From Gp13-AA77 sp035946575 (GTDB lineage Bacteria; Acidobacteriota; Terriglobia; UBA7540), in contig DASYZG010000072.1 in assembly GCA_035946575.1 (NCBI GenBank), forward strand, positions 74,042 through 138,041: 64,000 nt of DNA. The letters are read 5' to 3'. The position numbers and the translations under genes were made by a program. The notes beneath the pieces were generated by a model. That model ran no database searches. It was not told the DNA's origin and worked only from the letters and a program-made list of their open reading frames with translations. Shown here piece by piece: positions 27,535 to 36,698 of the stretch. Numbering within the stretch: position 1 is the first letter of the stretch; each line of letters starts with the position of its first letter.

Positions 27535-27552
27535 CTACCGCGCGGAAGAAGG

Positions 27553-29556
27553 CTACGGCGCCGGCGACGCGGGCGCCAGTCCCACGTCTTTTTCCTTGAG
27601 CGCCTTGACGCGGTCGCGAAGCTCGGCCGCCCTCTCGAATTCGAATCGCTTGGCGGCCTCCCGCATCTGCTTTTCGAGATTGGCCACCAGCGCCTGCAAC
27701 TCGTCGGGCGTCGAGGGCTCGCTTGCCGGTTCCTCGATCGGCACGGTGACGTAATCCGCCTCCACAATCGAGGCCAGGACCATATCGACCGGCTTCACGA
27801 TCGATTCCGGCGTGATCCCATGCTCCTGGTTGTATTCCATCTGCTTGGCGCGCCGACGGGTGGTCTCGCCGATGGCGTGCCGCATGGAATCGGTCATGGT
27901 GTCTGCGTAGAGAATCGCCTGGCCGCGGACGTGGCGCGCGGCGCGCCCCACCGTCTGGATCAGCGAGCCGCCGGAGCGCAGGAAACCCTCCTTGTCCGCG
28001 TCCAGCACCGCCACCAGCGACACCTCAGGCAGGTCGAGCCCCTCGCGCAGCAGGTTGATGCCGATCAACACGTCGAACTCGCCGCGCCGCAGATCGCGCA
28101 GGATCTTAACCCTCTCCAAGGTCTCCACTTCGGAGTGCAGGTAGCGGCAGCGCACGTTCAGCTCGGAATAGTAGCCGGTCAGGTCCTCGGCCATACGTTT
28201 GGTCAGCGTGGTCACGAGGGCGCGCTCATTGCGCTCGGCGCGCGCGCGAATCTCGCCCAGGAGATCGTCCACCTGGTTACGCGTGGGCCGGACCTCGATC
28301 TCGGGATCGATCAGACCCGTGGGCCGGATGATCTGTTCCACGACCACGCCGCCGGCGCGCGTGAGTTCGTACGGGCCTGGCGTGGCCGAGACGTAAATCA
28401 CCTGGTCCACGCGATGCTCGAACTCCTCGAAATTCAGCGGGCGATTGTCGAGCGCCGAGGGCAGCCGGAATCCGTAGTCCACCAGGATCTGCTTGCGCGA
28501 GCGATCGCCGAAATACATGCCGTGAAGCTGCGGCACCGTCTGGTGGCTCTCATCGATGAAGAGCAGCGCGTCCTGCGGCAGGTAATCCAGCAGCGTCGGC
28601 GGAGGCTCACCGGGCAGGCGGCCCGAGAGGTGGCGCGAGTAATTCTCGATGCCGTGGCAGTAGCCCATCTCCTTCATCATCTCGACGTCAAACCGGGTGC
28701 GCTGCTCCAGGCGCTGCGCCTCCACGAGCTTCCCCCGCTTCTCGAGTTCGCCGTGCCACCAGTCAAGCTCTTCCAGAATCTTCCGGATCGCGGACTCGCG
28801 ACGGTCGGCGGGCATCACGTAGTGAGTCCGCGGATAGATGGGCAGGCGCGGGAAGGTACGCTTCACCTGGCCGAGCAGCGGGTCGATCTCCGCGATCGAC
28901 TCGATTTCATCGCCGAACATCTCGATGCGAAAGGCGTTGTCCTGGTACGTCGGGTAAATCTCAATCACGTCGCCGCGCACGCGAAAGGCGCCGCGCCGGA
29001 AATCGTAGTCGTTGCGCTCGTACTGGATCTCCACCAGCCGGCGAAGAATGTCGCTGCGGGAGATTTTCTGTCCTTTCTCCACGAACAGCAGCATGCCGTA
29101 ATAGGCTTCGGGAGACCCGAGGCCGTAGATACAGCTTACGCTGGCCACGATCAGGCAGTCGCGACGCTCGAAAAGCGACCGCGTGGCCGAAAGCCGCAGC
29201 TTGTCGATCTCGTCGTTGGTGGTCGCCTCTTTCTCGATGTAGACGTCGCTTGCGGGCACATAGGCTTCGGGCTGGTAGTAGTCGTAGTAGCTCACGAAGT
29301 ACTCCACGGCGTTTTCGGGAAAGAAGCTCTTGAACTCGTGATAAAGCTGCGCGGCAAGGGTCTTGTTGTGCGCCAGCACCAGCGTGGGACGGTTTACCGC
29401 CTCGGCGACCTTCGCCATGGTGAACGTCTTGCCCGAACCGGTGACGCCGAGCAACACCTGGTGTTTCTGCCCGGCGCGCACCCCATCCACGAGTTCAGAA
29501 ATGGCGTTCACCTGGTCGCCGCGCGGCTGATAATCCGAATGAACTCTGAAATCCAT
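27553..29556 (-). CDS. uvrB: UvrABC system protein B
   Basis: A 667-residue nucleotide-excision-repair helicase that receives damaged DNA from UvrA and recruits UvrC. Motifs in order: GVTGSGKTFT (Walker A, about 37-46), the beta-hairpin region YYDYYQPEAYVP, a DESH-type motif IDESHQT, YVSATPGPYE, LVTTLTKRMAEDL, GINLLREGLDLPEV, QTVGRAARHVRG, and a C-terminal UVR motif (EKQMREAAKRFEFERAAELR) for UvrC contact. The length is normal. The ATG at 29556 gives the usual start two strands before the P-loop. No LexA box is recognised upstream; instead the spacer holds repeats. It is convergent with the S53 gene. Confidence 0.97.
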   Translation of the reverse strand: MDFRVHSDYQPRGDQVNAISELVDGVRAGQKHQVLLGVTGSGKTFTMAKVAEAVNRPTLVLAHNKTLAAQLYHEFKSFFPENAVEYFVSYYDYYQPEAYVPASDVYIEKEATTNDEIDKLRLSATRSLFERRDCLIVASVSCIYGLGSPEAYYGMLLFVEKGQKISRSDILRRLVEIQYERNDYDFRRGAFRVRGDVIEIYPTYQDNAFRIEMFGDEIESIAEIDPLLGQVKRTFPRLPIYPRTHYVMPADRRESAIRKILEELDWWHGELEKRGKLVEAQRLEQRTRFDVEMMKEMGYCHGIENYSRHLSGRLPGEPPPTLLDYLPQDALLFIDESHQTVPQLHGMYFGDRSRKQILVDYGFRLPSALDNRPLNFEEFEHRVDQVIYVSATPGPYELTRAGGVVVEQIIRPTGLIDPEIEVRPTRNQVDDLLGEIRARAERNERALVTTLTKRMAEDLTGYYSELNVRCRYLHSEVETLERVKILRDLRRGEFDVLIGINLLREGLDLPEVSLVAVLDADKEGFLRSGGSLIQTVGRAARHVRGQAILYADTMTDSMRHAIGETTRRRAKQMEYNQEHGITPESIVKPVDMVLASIVEADYVTVPIEEPASEPSTPDELQALVANLEKQMREAAKRFEFERAAELRDRVKALKEKDVGLAPASPAP

Positions 29557-29604
29557 TGCTTCAGTTTACCGTTGCGAGTCGATACTTGACAGTCGAAAGT
29601 CCCG

Positions 29605-29751
29605 CCGGCACTGTCCTGATCTCGACGTGGGAGCCTCCGTACCCTCTGCACTTCCTCCATGCTGTCTATGTTGAAAGCCTTGTAACACAGAGGCCACAGA
29701 GGACTCATAAAGGACACAGAGGCCCCTACGCCGAGATCAGGACAGTGCCGG
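29605..29751. repeat. MITE-like element with 20-bp perfect terminal inverted repeats
   Basis: CCGGCACTGTCCTGATCTCG (29605-29624) is the exact reverse complement of 29732-29751. The 107 bp between them contain a cluster of CACAGAGG units. No flanking target duplication is visible. The right-hand part (CACAGAGG cluster, then GAGATCAGGACA) resembles 61465-61517, where GAAATCAGGACA follows a similar cluster. Confidence 0.7.
29685..29723 (+). repeat. CACAGAGG repeat cluster, copy 1
   Basis: CACAGAGG occurs three times (AACACAGAGGCCACAGAGG, then GGACACAGAGG). Related clusters lie at 50222-50303 and 61405-61520. This kind of purine-rich intergenic array is dispersed and non-coding. Confidence 0.65.
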
Positions 29752-29812
29752 TTGGTTGTCTTCACTCCCCAGGCGCTTTTGTCGCAATTGGAATCAGGCC
29801 TGCAAACCGAAC

Positions 29813-29840
29813 AAGGGGGATGCCGTTCGGCATCCCCCTT
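29813..29840 (-). terminator. Perfect 12-bp stem hairpin downstream of the small secreted-protein gene
   Basis: AAGGGGGATGCC (29813-29824) pairs completely with GGCATCCCCCTT (29829-29840) around a 4-nt loop. It lies 57 bp past the end of the minus-strand gene at 29898. The following sequence on that strand (TTGTTCGGTTT) is moderately U-rich, fitting a terminator. Confidence 0.6.
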
Positions 29841-29897
29841 AGGGTCGAGTCTTGGTAATCCGCCGGAGTCACGCGATCCCGGCGCTACCCATCACTC

Positions 29898-30332
29898 TCA
29901 CTTTCCCGAATTGGGAGTGATCGGAATGACGTTCGCCATCTCCTTTTCCTGAGCAGCCGTCTGATGCGGGCGGCTCGGCGTGAAGTAGAGGACCACTCCA
30001 AGATCAGCTAGCTTCAGTTCGCGCACCGTGCTGATCCCGCGGTCCGTTGCCAGAACCAGCGAACTCGAATCCGAACTCTTCGGATCGTAACCCTGCGCCC
30101 GGATGATGGCTCTGGTGTTCTCGCCCGAGAGAACCAGGCGCGCGGCTGATTTCGACTGGTCAACGGTGAAGGAGTAGTCGCCTGCCGGCAGGGTGGCCTG
30201 GCCCCAGCGCGCATCAAAGGGCAGGGTGAACTTCCCTTGCATCTCCTGTGCCCTGGCCATTCCGGCGCCCAGGCAGGAGGCTAGCAGGGCCAACACCAAA
30301 GAGCCGAGTGTGAATCTGCGAATCGTTTTCAT
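29898..30332 (-). CDS. Small exported protein, function unknown
   Basis: A 144-residue protein. I chose the ATG at 30332 because a strong AGGAGG site sits about 7 bp upstream; the frame is open further but has no such site. Residues 1-27 form a signal peptide (MKTIRRFTLGSLVLALLASC, cleavage near ARAQ). The mature part resembles small beta-rich exported proteins common in Acidobacteria: FTLPFDARWGQATLPAGDYS then FTVDQS, and LVLATDRGISTVRELKLADL. Their function is not known to me. The C-terminus is polar (TAAQEKEMANVIPITPNSGK). A hairpin follows the gene. Confidence 0.75.
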   Translation of the reverse strand: MKTIRRFTLGSLVLALLASCLGAGMARAQEMQGKFTLPFDARWGQATLPAGDYSFTVDQSKSAARLVLSGENTRAIIRAQGYDPKSSDSSSLVLATDRGISTVRELKLADLGVVLYFTPSRPHQTAAQEKEMANVIPITPNSGK

Positions 30333-30730
30333 AACAAACCTCCTGAATTTCGTTCGTTTTCGGGTCAACCCTCTGGTTGCCCTTCACCCTTTAAGGCGGA
30401 AACGGGAGGCAAAAACTGGCATGACTTCGAAGAATTTCCTGTCGGGCCCCGAAACTCGCCAACTTCAGGTTCGGGACCACCCCGATCCGAGAGTGGCGAT
30501 GAACATGAAGCACGGGGCCTGCTGACCCAAGCCGGGGCGGCATGGGGACGGCCCCGCTTGGAGGTCAAAACGGTTGACTCGCGCGGCAGCAGGACGCCGC
30601 CCCATCGGGCGATCACAGGCCATGCCGTCAAAATCACGTGCAGCCCTGCCGGCCCTGGCGACTGACGCACCGTTCGGATCCGCGTGTTAGAATACCCAGC
30701 GCTCGACATCGACCCAGTTTGAGGTGATTT
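30333..30730. other. Divergent spacer between the small exported protein and the VOC gene
   Basis: It contains the strong ribosome site of the minus-strand gene and, near 30690, TTAGAATA, a possible -10 for the plus-strand VOC gene. GC-rich inverted segments occur around 30530-30610 (GGGGCGGCATGGGGACGGCC and GACGCCGCCCC). No gene is supported. Confidence 0.35.
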
Positions 30731-31114
30731 GTGATCAATGCGGCTCACGTGGTGATTTACACAAAGGACGCCGATGCCGATCGGGCGTTCTTCCGTGACG
30801 TGCTCGGCTTTCCTTCCATTGATGCCGGCGAAGGCTGGCTGATATTCGCACTGCCGCCGGCCGAGCTCGGCGTTCATCCCACCGGTCCCGGCGAGGGGGA
30901 GGTGCCTGATACCCGGATTCTTAAGGGGCACCACCAGCTCTATTTCATGTGCGACGATGTGGAAGCGACCGTGAAAGAGCTCGAGGGCAAAGGCGTCAAG
31001 TTCACGGAGCCGGTGAAGGATTTGGGTTGGGGCCTGCTCACGGCCTTCCAGCTTCCCGGTGGCAGCGGCGTATGGCTCTATCAGCCGCGGCACGCGTCGC
31101 CGCACAATTCGTGA
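30731..31114 (+). CDS. VOC-family (glyoxalase/bleomycin-resistance fold) protein
   Basis: A 127-residue protein made of two beta-alpha-beta-beta-beta units, as expected for a single-chain VOC protein that dimerises. Unit 1 starts AAHVVIYTKDADADRAFFRD then VLGFP; unit 2 starts HHQLYFMCDDVEATVKELEG. Possible metal ligands are the His of AHVVIY, the second His of GHHQLYF and the Glu/Gln pair near the strand ends. The substrate cannot be told; the family includes glyoxalases, dioxygenases and antibiotic-binding proteins. The GTG at 30731 has GAGGTG 5 bp before it. No operon partner is evident; the next gene starts 119 bp on. Confidence 0.85.
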   Translation: MINAAHVVIYTKDADADRAFFRDVLGFPSIDAGEGWLIFALPPAELGVHPTGPGEGEVPDTRILKGHHQLYFMCDDVEATVKELEGKGVKFTEPVKDLGWGLLTAFQLPGGSGVWLYQPRHASPHNS

Positions 31115-31233
31115 CATCACGCTGAATTCACAGCGCCGCCGGGCTCCAGGTCCGGAACTCGAGTTCCTTCTCACAGTGCGACTTCAACCATCCAAAAGCG
31201 GGCATCAAACCCATCGGGGCGGAGGTGCCAGCA

Positions 31234-31656
31234 ATGCGGAGACTAATTCCTGCAATTCTCATCGGAACCTTGGTTATCCTGCTCGTGGGTGTGGTTCAGG
31301 CGCGGCCGGACAAGAACGATTCCGACCAGCCGCAGGTGAGCGGCATGACGCAAGGCAACACCGGCTGTGCCATTCTCGAAAAGCACACGCCAGTGAAAGG
31401 CAAACTGCTGGTTGTGGGGGTGATCTACGCGCGCACGGAATACAAGGTGCTCACCACGTTCCATGCCACCCTGCCGCGCGAGAAGTTCACCGGCCCGGGC
31501 CAGGTGAAGGAACTCAATAGCCTGGCTGTAAAAGACAGGATCAAGCTCGTGGTCCTGCGCCCAAACTACAGCGACGCCGAATTCGCCCGGGCCAAAAGCA
31601 TGTGCGGGCAGCCCGCGAACGCGCCCGCCGCCTCGACGCCCAGTCCCTCGCGGTAG
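31234..31656 (+). CDS. Small exported protein, function unknown
   Basis: A 140-residue protein. The ATG at 31234 follows GGAGGT by 7 bp; a GTG at 31225 overlaps that site and is unlikely. Residues 1-25 (RRLIPAILIGTLVILLVGVV) are a signal peptide. The mature protein has two Cys (TGCAILEKH and KSMCGQ) that could form a disulfide, and a beta-rich middle (GKLLVVGVIYARTEYKVLTT). The last residues are Ala/Pro/Ser-rich. No family recognised. It ends 65 bp before the 3' end of the opposing molybdoenzyme gene. Confidence 0.65.
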   Translation: MRRLIPAILIGTLVILLVGVVQARPDKNDSDQPQVSGMTQGNTGCAILEKHTPVKGKLLVVGVIYARTEYKVLTTFHATLPREKFTGPGQVKELNSLAVKDRIKLVVLRPNYSDAEFARAKSMCGQPANAPAASTPSPSR

Positions 31657-31720
31657 CGCGGGCGTCCCTCCCGCGATTTGCGCGCCTGGGACGGGCGCGC
31701 GCTTGCGACATCCTCGCGCG

Positions 31721-34573
31721 CTAGAGCGAGGTCCCGAAATAATAGGCGGATTCCGCGGGCCTCACCGGACGCGGCAGCCACAAGGGACGCCGCAGGTTTC
31801 CCGGGCCGGGCGCCGGACGGGTGAGCGCCTTCCACTTCAAATACACGGCGTGGGCACGGTTGGTGTCCACGAAGATGTCGCCGTAGCGGTCGTCTGCCGC
31901 GGCGCGCTCCACGCGCACCATCTGGTGCCAGCAATGCATGCCGCTGATCGGGTCGGGGTGGACGGGAAAAACGACGTTCTGATGAACGCCGGCGTCGCTC
32001 CACCAGACCCGTTCGGTATCACGGTCGCGGCTCGCGTACGGAGCCACCTCGGTGAGATGACGCATCTTCCACCGGCCCCTGGCGATCTCCTTCAGATCGA
32101 CGCGAGCGCTTGACAGACGCTCCAGTTGATCGTCCTGGCTTGCGCGCCAGCGCCCCAGATGATGCGAGCAGGCCACCACGCCCGGGGCTAGTCCTTCCGT
32201 CACCCAGGCGTGCAGCACGAAATATCCGATCTCGGTGTGGATCTTCAGCAGATCGCCGGTGCGAATCCGGCCCAGCCTCTCGGCGTCTCGCGGATTGATC
32301 CAGAGCGGATTCTTGTGCGCGATTTCGTAGAGCGACTTGGCATTCCCGGTGCGGGTGTGGATCAGCACCGGCAGACGGAATGTGGGGAGGAGCGTGTAGA
32401 TCTCCCCGCGCGCTTCCGGCGGCCACTCGACCGGTGGCGTGTAGGCGGGATCGAAATCCTCCGGCGGCTTTCCGTCAGAAGCCAGTTGGGCAGAGCGGTG
32501 GATGTGGCTGCGGCAGTATTCCGGCAGGGCAAATTCCGGCCATTTCCAATCTGCCATGGTCTGCGAAAAGATCTCGAGCTTGCGCGAGGGCGTGTTGTAG
32601 CCGACGACCGGTTTACCCTGGACGATCACGCCGACAGGTTTTCCGCCTTTCATCAACACACCGCCCGAACCGGGTTCGGAGCCCTGCAGATCGGCCGCGG
32701 CCACCGGCATCTCGTTCCGCCGGTGAGCGTCGCCGTCCAGCGCAAAGGCCCCGTACTTGCGCATGTAGGCCAGGGGCGTCAATCCTTCGGCTCTCGCCGC
32801 TTCGGGGAGTCCGGGAACCGAATTCTCAAACATCCAGCCGTAGTATTCGTCTACGGTGATCTTCTGGCCGGGCCGGTAGGGCGACTCGAACCACTGCCGG
32901 ATGCCGAGCGTGCCGTCGGGGTCGATCGCCCAGGAGAGGCTGATCCAGAACTCGTCTTCTTCCCAAACCTGGCCGGGATTGCACTCGTAGCTGTAGTCGA
33001 TCTTTTTGCCATGTTTCTCCTGGAATACGCGCAGGACCGGCTGACGGAATCCGATCCATCTGCCGGAATGCGTCTCCTGGCTCATCAGGTCGTGGCGCTC
33101 CGGGCTTTCTCCCATGGGCAGCACGTAGTCGGCGTACCGGGCGGTCTCATTCCACGTCGGGGTGAGGGCGGCGTGCATGCCGATCAGCGTTTCGTCGCGC
33201 AGCACCTCGATCCAGGAGAATCCGTCGGGAAAGGTCCATACGGGATTCAGCACGCGTGTGAAGTACGTGTCCACGCGGCCGCGGCCTTCCTTGAGAAAGT
33301 GCGGCAGCAGGAACGACATCTCAAAAGCGGCCAGCGGCCACTCGGCCGGGAACAGCAGTTCGTTCCAACCCCTCTGCGGTGGGGGGACGCTGAACGGTTG
33401 CGGCACGAACTTATTCCACACACCCAGATTGTGTCCGCCCTCGGTGCCAACCGAGCCGGTGAGGACATGCAACAGCGCCAGGGCGCGCACCGTCTGCCAG
33501 CCGCCCAGGTTTCCGGCCGCGCTGCCGCGCCAGATGTGGGAGGCGAAGCGGCTGCCCGCCTCGGCGATTTCTCGGGCGATGGTCACGATGGCGTCAGGCG
33601 GAACCCCGCTCTCGCGCGCAGCAAATTCCGGCGTGTATCGGGCATAGTGGAGCTTGAGGGCCTCGATCGCAGCTTCAAACGTCTGTCCGGCGTCGTCAAA
33701 GCCGTCGACCTTGAGTTCGGACCAGTTCGTCCAGCTCTTCAAGAATTGCGCGTCAAACCGGTTCTCGTCGAGGATCACTTTGGCCATGGCCAGCAGCGCT
33801 GCGGCCTCGGTTCCGGGATAGGTTGGCAGCCAGTAATCGGCCATGCTGGCCGTATTGGACAGGCGCGGATCCATCACCGCCATCTTCGCGCCGGCCATCT
33901 TGCCCTCGATGATGCGCTGCGCGTGCGGATTGAAGTAGTGGCCCGATTCGAGGTGCGCCGAAAGCAGCAGGATGAAGCGCGCGTTGGCATGATCGGGCGA
34001 GGGACGGTCGGCATGATGCCAAAGCTGGTATCCGAGGCGCGCCGCCGACGAGCAGACGTTGGTGTGCGAATTGTGCCCGTCGATGCCCCAGGCCTGCAGC
34101 AGCCGGTCCATGATGAAGTCGTGGCCCGGCCGGCCTACGTGGTACATCACCTCTTGGCGGCGTCCTTCCGCGATCGCTTTGCGGATGCGCGCGCCGAGGG
34201 TCTTGAGCACCTCCTCCCAGGTCACTTGCTCCCATTTGCCGCCGCCTCGCGGTCCCACGCGCTTCAGAGGATGCAGGATGCGGCCGGCATCGCGGATCTG
34301 GTCGATGGTCGCCGGACCCTTGGCACATACGCGTCCCCGGCTGGCGGGATGGCGGGGATTGCCCTCAAACTTGTCGATCTGCCCGGTCTCCTTGTTGACG
34401 TAGGCCAGCAGTCCGCAGGCGGATTCGCAGTTGAAGCAGATGGTGGGAATAAGCTGGTAATGGCGCTCCACCCGCTGCGGCCACGCGGTGGAATCGAGCT
34501 CCACCCAGTCGTCCCAGCGCTCCGCGGGCGGGCAAGGTGCCAGGTACATACTCCCGTTCTGGAATTGACTCAT
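31721..34573 (-). CDS. Molybdopterin-dependent oxidoreductase, catalytic subunit (CISM family)
   Basis: A 950-residue Mo/W-bisMGD enzyme of the DMSO-reductase superfamily. The N-terminal [4Fe-4S] ligands are Cys46, Cys49, Cys53 and Cys83 (CFNCESAC and GRVCAKGP). Cys174 in HTNVCSSAARLGY is the likely metal ligand, as in formate dehydrogenases and polysulfide or thiosulfate reductases. MGD-binding regions follow (LLLSAHLESGHYFNPHAQRI, MDPRLSNTASMADYWLP) and the C-terminal domain carries HTRTGNAKSLYEIAHKNPLW. No Tat signal is present, so it probably works in the cytoplasm. The substrate is not determinable. The fused ferredoxin-NrfD gene at 38350, same strand, is the likely electron-transfer partner. 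The start could also be ATG 34549. Confidence 0.88.
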   Translation of the reverse strand: MSQFQNGSMYLAPCPPAERWDDWVELDSTAWPQRVERHYQLIPTICFNCESACGLLAYVNKETGQIDKFEGNPRHPASRGRVCAKGPATIDQIRDAGRILHPLKRVGPRGGGKWEQVTWEEVLKTLGARIRKAIAEGRRQEVMYHVGRPGHDFIMDRLLQAWGIDGHNSHTNVCSSAARLGYQLWHHADRPSPDHANARFILLLSAHLESGHYFNPHAQRIIEGKMAGAKMAVMDPRLSNTASMADYWLPTYPGTEAAALLAMAKVILDENRFDAQFLKSWTNWSELKVDGFDDAGQTFEAAIEALKLHYARYTPEFAARESGVPPDAIVTIAREIAEAGSRFASHIWRGSAAGNLGGWQTVRALALLHVLTGSVGTEGGHNLGVWNKFVPQPFSVPPPQRGWNELLFPAEWPLAAFEMSFLLPHFLKEGRGRVDTYFTRVLNPVWTFPDGFSWIEVLRDETLIGMHAALTPTWNETARYADYVLPMGESPERHDLMSQETHSGRWIGFRQPVLRVFQEKHGKKIDYSYECNPGQVWEEDEFWISLSWAIDPDGTLGIRQWFESPYRPGQKITVDEYYGWMFENSVPGLPEAARAEGLTPLAYMRKYGAFALDGDAHRRNEMPVAAADLQGSEPGSGGVLMKGGKPVGVIVQGKPVVGYNTPSRKLEIFSQTMADWKWPEFALPEYCRSHIHRSAQLASDGKPPEDFDPAYTPPVEWPPEARGEIYTLLPTFRLPVLIHTRTGNAKSLYEIAHKNPLWINPRDAERLGRIRTGDLLKIHTEIGYFVLHAWVTEGLAPGVVACSHHLGRWRASQDDQLERLSSARVDLKEIARGRWKMRHLTEVAPYASRDRDTERVWWSDAGVHQNVVFPVHPDPISGMHCWHQMVRVERAAADDRYGDIFVDTNRAHAVYLKWKALTRPAPGPGNLRRPLWLPRPVRPAESAYYFGTSL

Positions 34574-35016
34574 AGTCGGGTATCAATCTTAGACTATAAC
34601 CGGCGTTCTAGTCCGAGCAGGGACGCGCTCCCTGCAGGTTCACCCCGCGTGGAAGCCGCGCGGTGGCCGCGAACCAACGCGGCCGCGCCACCCCGAGGCT
34701 TTGCGGAGGAGGCGACTATCGAAAAGTTAAGTGATTTGTTTTCATAAACCTAACGGCTTCGTTTGGCAGTTTTCCAATTTCGACTGCTCTTAGGACTTAT
34801 TTATGTATACTATGTATGTATATCACGATAAGTAATACATCCGCACCGTTGGACTCTTTTGTGCCGCGCCAGCGCGATTGTCAACGGGAATCGAGCGGTC
34901 GGTTGTGACGTCATCGGCAGAATGCACGGCTCAAAGACGATTTTTCCGGTGTCAGTAGTGATGGTGCCCCGGCGTTGATCTCGCGAAACGAGATTCAGCG
35001 GCCGGTGAAGGGTATC
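34574..35016. other. Divergent spacer with AT-rich promoter-like segment
   Basis: A 7-bp stem hairpin (GCAGGGA/TCCCTGC, about 34617-34635) lies near the molybdoenzyme start. GC-rich palindromes follow (34645-34700). The stretch 34735-34845 is strikingly AT-rich, with TATGTATACTATGTATGTAT at 34802-34821, giving several possible -10 elements for the lipoprotein gene on the right. No gene is supported. Confidence 0.4.
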
Positions 35017-36174
35017 ATGCCGGACGCCGACCATCTCGCGAAGGGATCTTTGGAGGGTGCCGTTAGACCAAGCCTTCCCAGGCATACTGTGCGCCTTGCC
35101 GCTGCTCTGGCATGGGTAATCCTTACCGGTGCCTGCGCTCAGCCCGGAACCCCGGCATTTCGGCTCGAGGGCCGTCCCACTTCTCCTCTGCTGGTGCCAC
35201 CCTCGCCCAAACTTGCCTCCAGCCGTGACGCTGTCCGTGTGCGCCGGGGCCCGGTCGATGCAGACTGCACCATCAAAACGCCGGTACTGGCGCTGGAATG
35301 GCGAGGATCGAAGGCCCGCTTGGTTCCCAATCTCGACGCCATCCGGAAGATGACCAACCTCGCGCTTGCGCCTCATCTCGAGGAGTTTCGGACTGACGTC
35401 TTCCGCCTGCAAGAGCGCGGCTGTTTCAGTCAGGAGGGCGCCGACCGCCTGCTGGCCGCCCTGGCAAGCTCCGCGCCCATGCCGCCGAAGACGGTCCTGT
35501 CGCTTCGTTACGGGCCATCGCTCACTACGGGATACGTGGACCTTGTGCCGGGCTTCCGGCTTGAGGATGCCACGCTGATCCGGACGTCCGGCGGCAGAGC
35601 GGTCGGGCAACGTACCGGGTGGTACAAGGTGGTGGCCCGGGGCAGCGATGGCGTTCGCGTGGTTCGGGCCGGGCGACCCAGGCTCCATTGGTTTCCAGGG
35701 CGGGGCCGCGGTGAGCCGCCGGCACCTCTCGACCTGCGCTTTCCCGCCGAGGCCCGCGTTTGGCGGCTCTCATGGTGGGTGACAGCTTCGAGCGCCGACC
35801 ACTTTAACATGGTCATTGCCGCCGTCGACCGCCCGACCCTGGACAACGCGACGCGGCACCTTGCCGGGAGGCCGGCGGACTGTTTGAGTCTGGACGCCGC
35901 CGTGCGCGGGGCGTGGTGCCGGCCCCTCTCACCCGATACGGTCCTCACGGCGGAGATCCCGATCGAAGCCCAAGGCCGCACCGTTTACGTCCCGCTTACT
36001 GCGAATGTGGCCCAGGCGCTGATCACGATCGGGGTCTCTGACCCCGAGTCCGTGGAACCGACGCTGAAGATTTGGCGGCGGTTCGGCGGGCACATGTACC
36101 CCGTCCAGTTTGATCCGGGCTCTAAAGCCATCCTGAACCTTCCGTTGGTATCGCGCGACAGGCTTCACTGGTAG
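35017..36174 (+). CDS. Putative exported or lipoprotein, function unknown
   Basis: A 385-residue reading from the ATG at 35017; an in-frame TTG at 34975 is possible but lacks a ribosome site. A hydrophobic segment (VRLAAALAWVILTGACAQ) near residues 25-42 looks like a signal peptide ending at a Cys, but the lipobox is imperfect (Thr at -3). The mature protein includes DCTIKTPVLALEWRGSKARL, EEFRTDVFRLQERGCFSQEG and several beta-rich segments (GWYKVVARGSDGVRVVRAG). I do not recognise the family. It lies between the two molybdoenzyme-complex genes but on the other strand, so a functional link is doubtful. Confidence 0.6.
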   Translation: MPDADHLAKGSLEGAVRPSLPRHTVRLAAALAWVILTGACAQPGTPAFRLEGRPTSPLLVPPSPKLASSRDAVRVRRGPVDADCTIKTPVLALEWRGSKARLVPNLDAIRKMTNLALAPHLEEFRTDVFRLQERGCFSQEGADRLLAALASSAPMPPKTVLSLRYGPSLTTGYVDLVPGFRLEDATLIRTSGGRAVGQRTGWYKVVARGSDGVRVVRAGRPRLHWFPGRGRGEPPAPLDLRFPAEARVWRLSWWVTASSADHFNMVIAAVDRPTLDNATRHLAGRPADCLSLDAAVRGAWCRPLSPDTVLTAEIPIEAQGRTVYVPLTANVAQALITIGVSDPESVEPTLKIWRRFGGHMYPVQFDPGSKAILNLPLVSRDRLHW

Positions 36175-36185
36175 CCCGGCATGGT

Positions 36186-36698
36186 CTACATCGCTTTCGA
36201 GGGCGGCGGTCCGGGCGGGGTTGCGGATGAAGCAATATCGGAAACTGCCTTCCAGGACCCGTCGGCCTGCTTCCTGTAAACCGTTACGTAACTGCCTTTG
36301 TCACTGATCGGCTTTTGGGTTGCCGGATCCGTCATGTTCATGGTGTACCCGCCCTCGGTGTAAGCGAAGTCGCCCGATTTTGCGACCTCGACCCGGTCGG
36401 GTGTGAAGCTCAGGGAGAGAGCGTTGTCGGAAACCATTTCCTTCAGGCCCGCGCGGATGCTGTCCTTACCGTTCCAGGGCGGGGCTCCGGGACTCATCAA
36501 GACGGCGTCGTCAGTATAATGCGCCAACAACTTGTCGACGTCTTTTGCCTGGAAATCTTTGTTCCACTGGGCTTCGTTGTCCTTGATAGCCTGAACGTCG
36601 GCGTCGTGAGTGTCGGAAGTCTGCGGCGCCTGGCTGCAACTCGCCAGCACCAGCGCCAGGAGACTGGTGACACTGACCGCCAAAATGCTGCGTTTCAT
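36186..36698 (-). CDS. SnoaL-like/DUF4440 lipoprotein
   Basis: A 170-residue protein. The ribosome site GGAGGGGG is a few bases upstream of the ATG. Residues 1-21 are a lipoprotein signal with lipobox LASC (Cys21). The rest has the NTF2-like fold of the DUF4440/SnoaL group: DVQAIKDNEAQWNKDFQAKD, VDKLLAHYTDDAVLMSPGAP, GKDSIRAGLKEM and a final SYVTVYRKQADGSWKAVSDI. Such proteins bind small molecules or act as ketosteroid-isomerase-like enzymes; here it would be periplasm-facing and lipid-anchored. It is convergent with the gene on its left by 11 bp. Confidence 0.8.
   Translation of the reverse strand: MKRSILAVSVTSLLALVLASCSQAPQTSDTHDADVQAIKDNEAQWNKDFQAKDVDKLLAHYTDDAVLMSPGAPPWNGKDSIRAGLKEMVSDNALSLSFTPDRVEVAKSGDFAYTEGGYTMNMTDPATQKPISDKGSYVTVYRKQADGSWKAVSDIASSATPPGPPPSKAM

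Noticed and set aside
32210..34747. 845-residue plus-strand frame opposite the molybdoenzyme
   Set aside because: Antisense shadow; the minus strand has clear cysteine motifs and family order.
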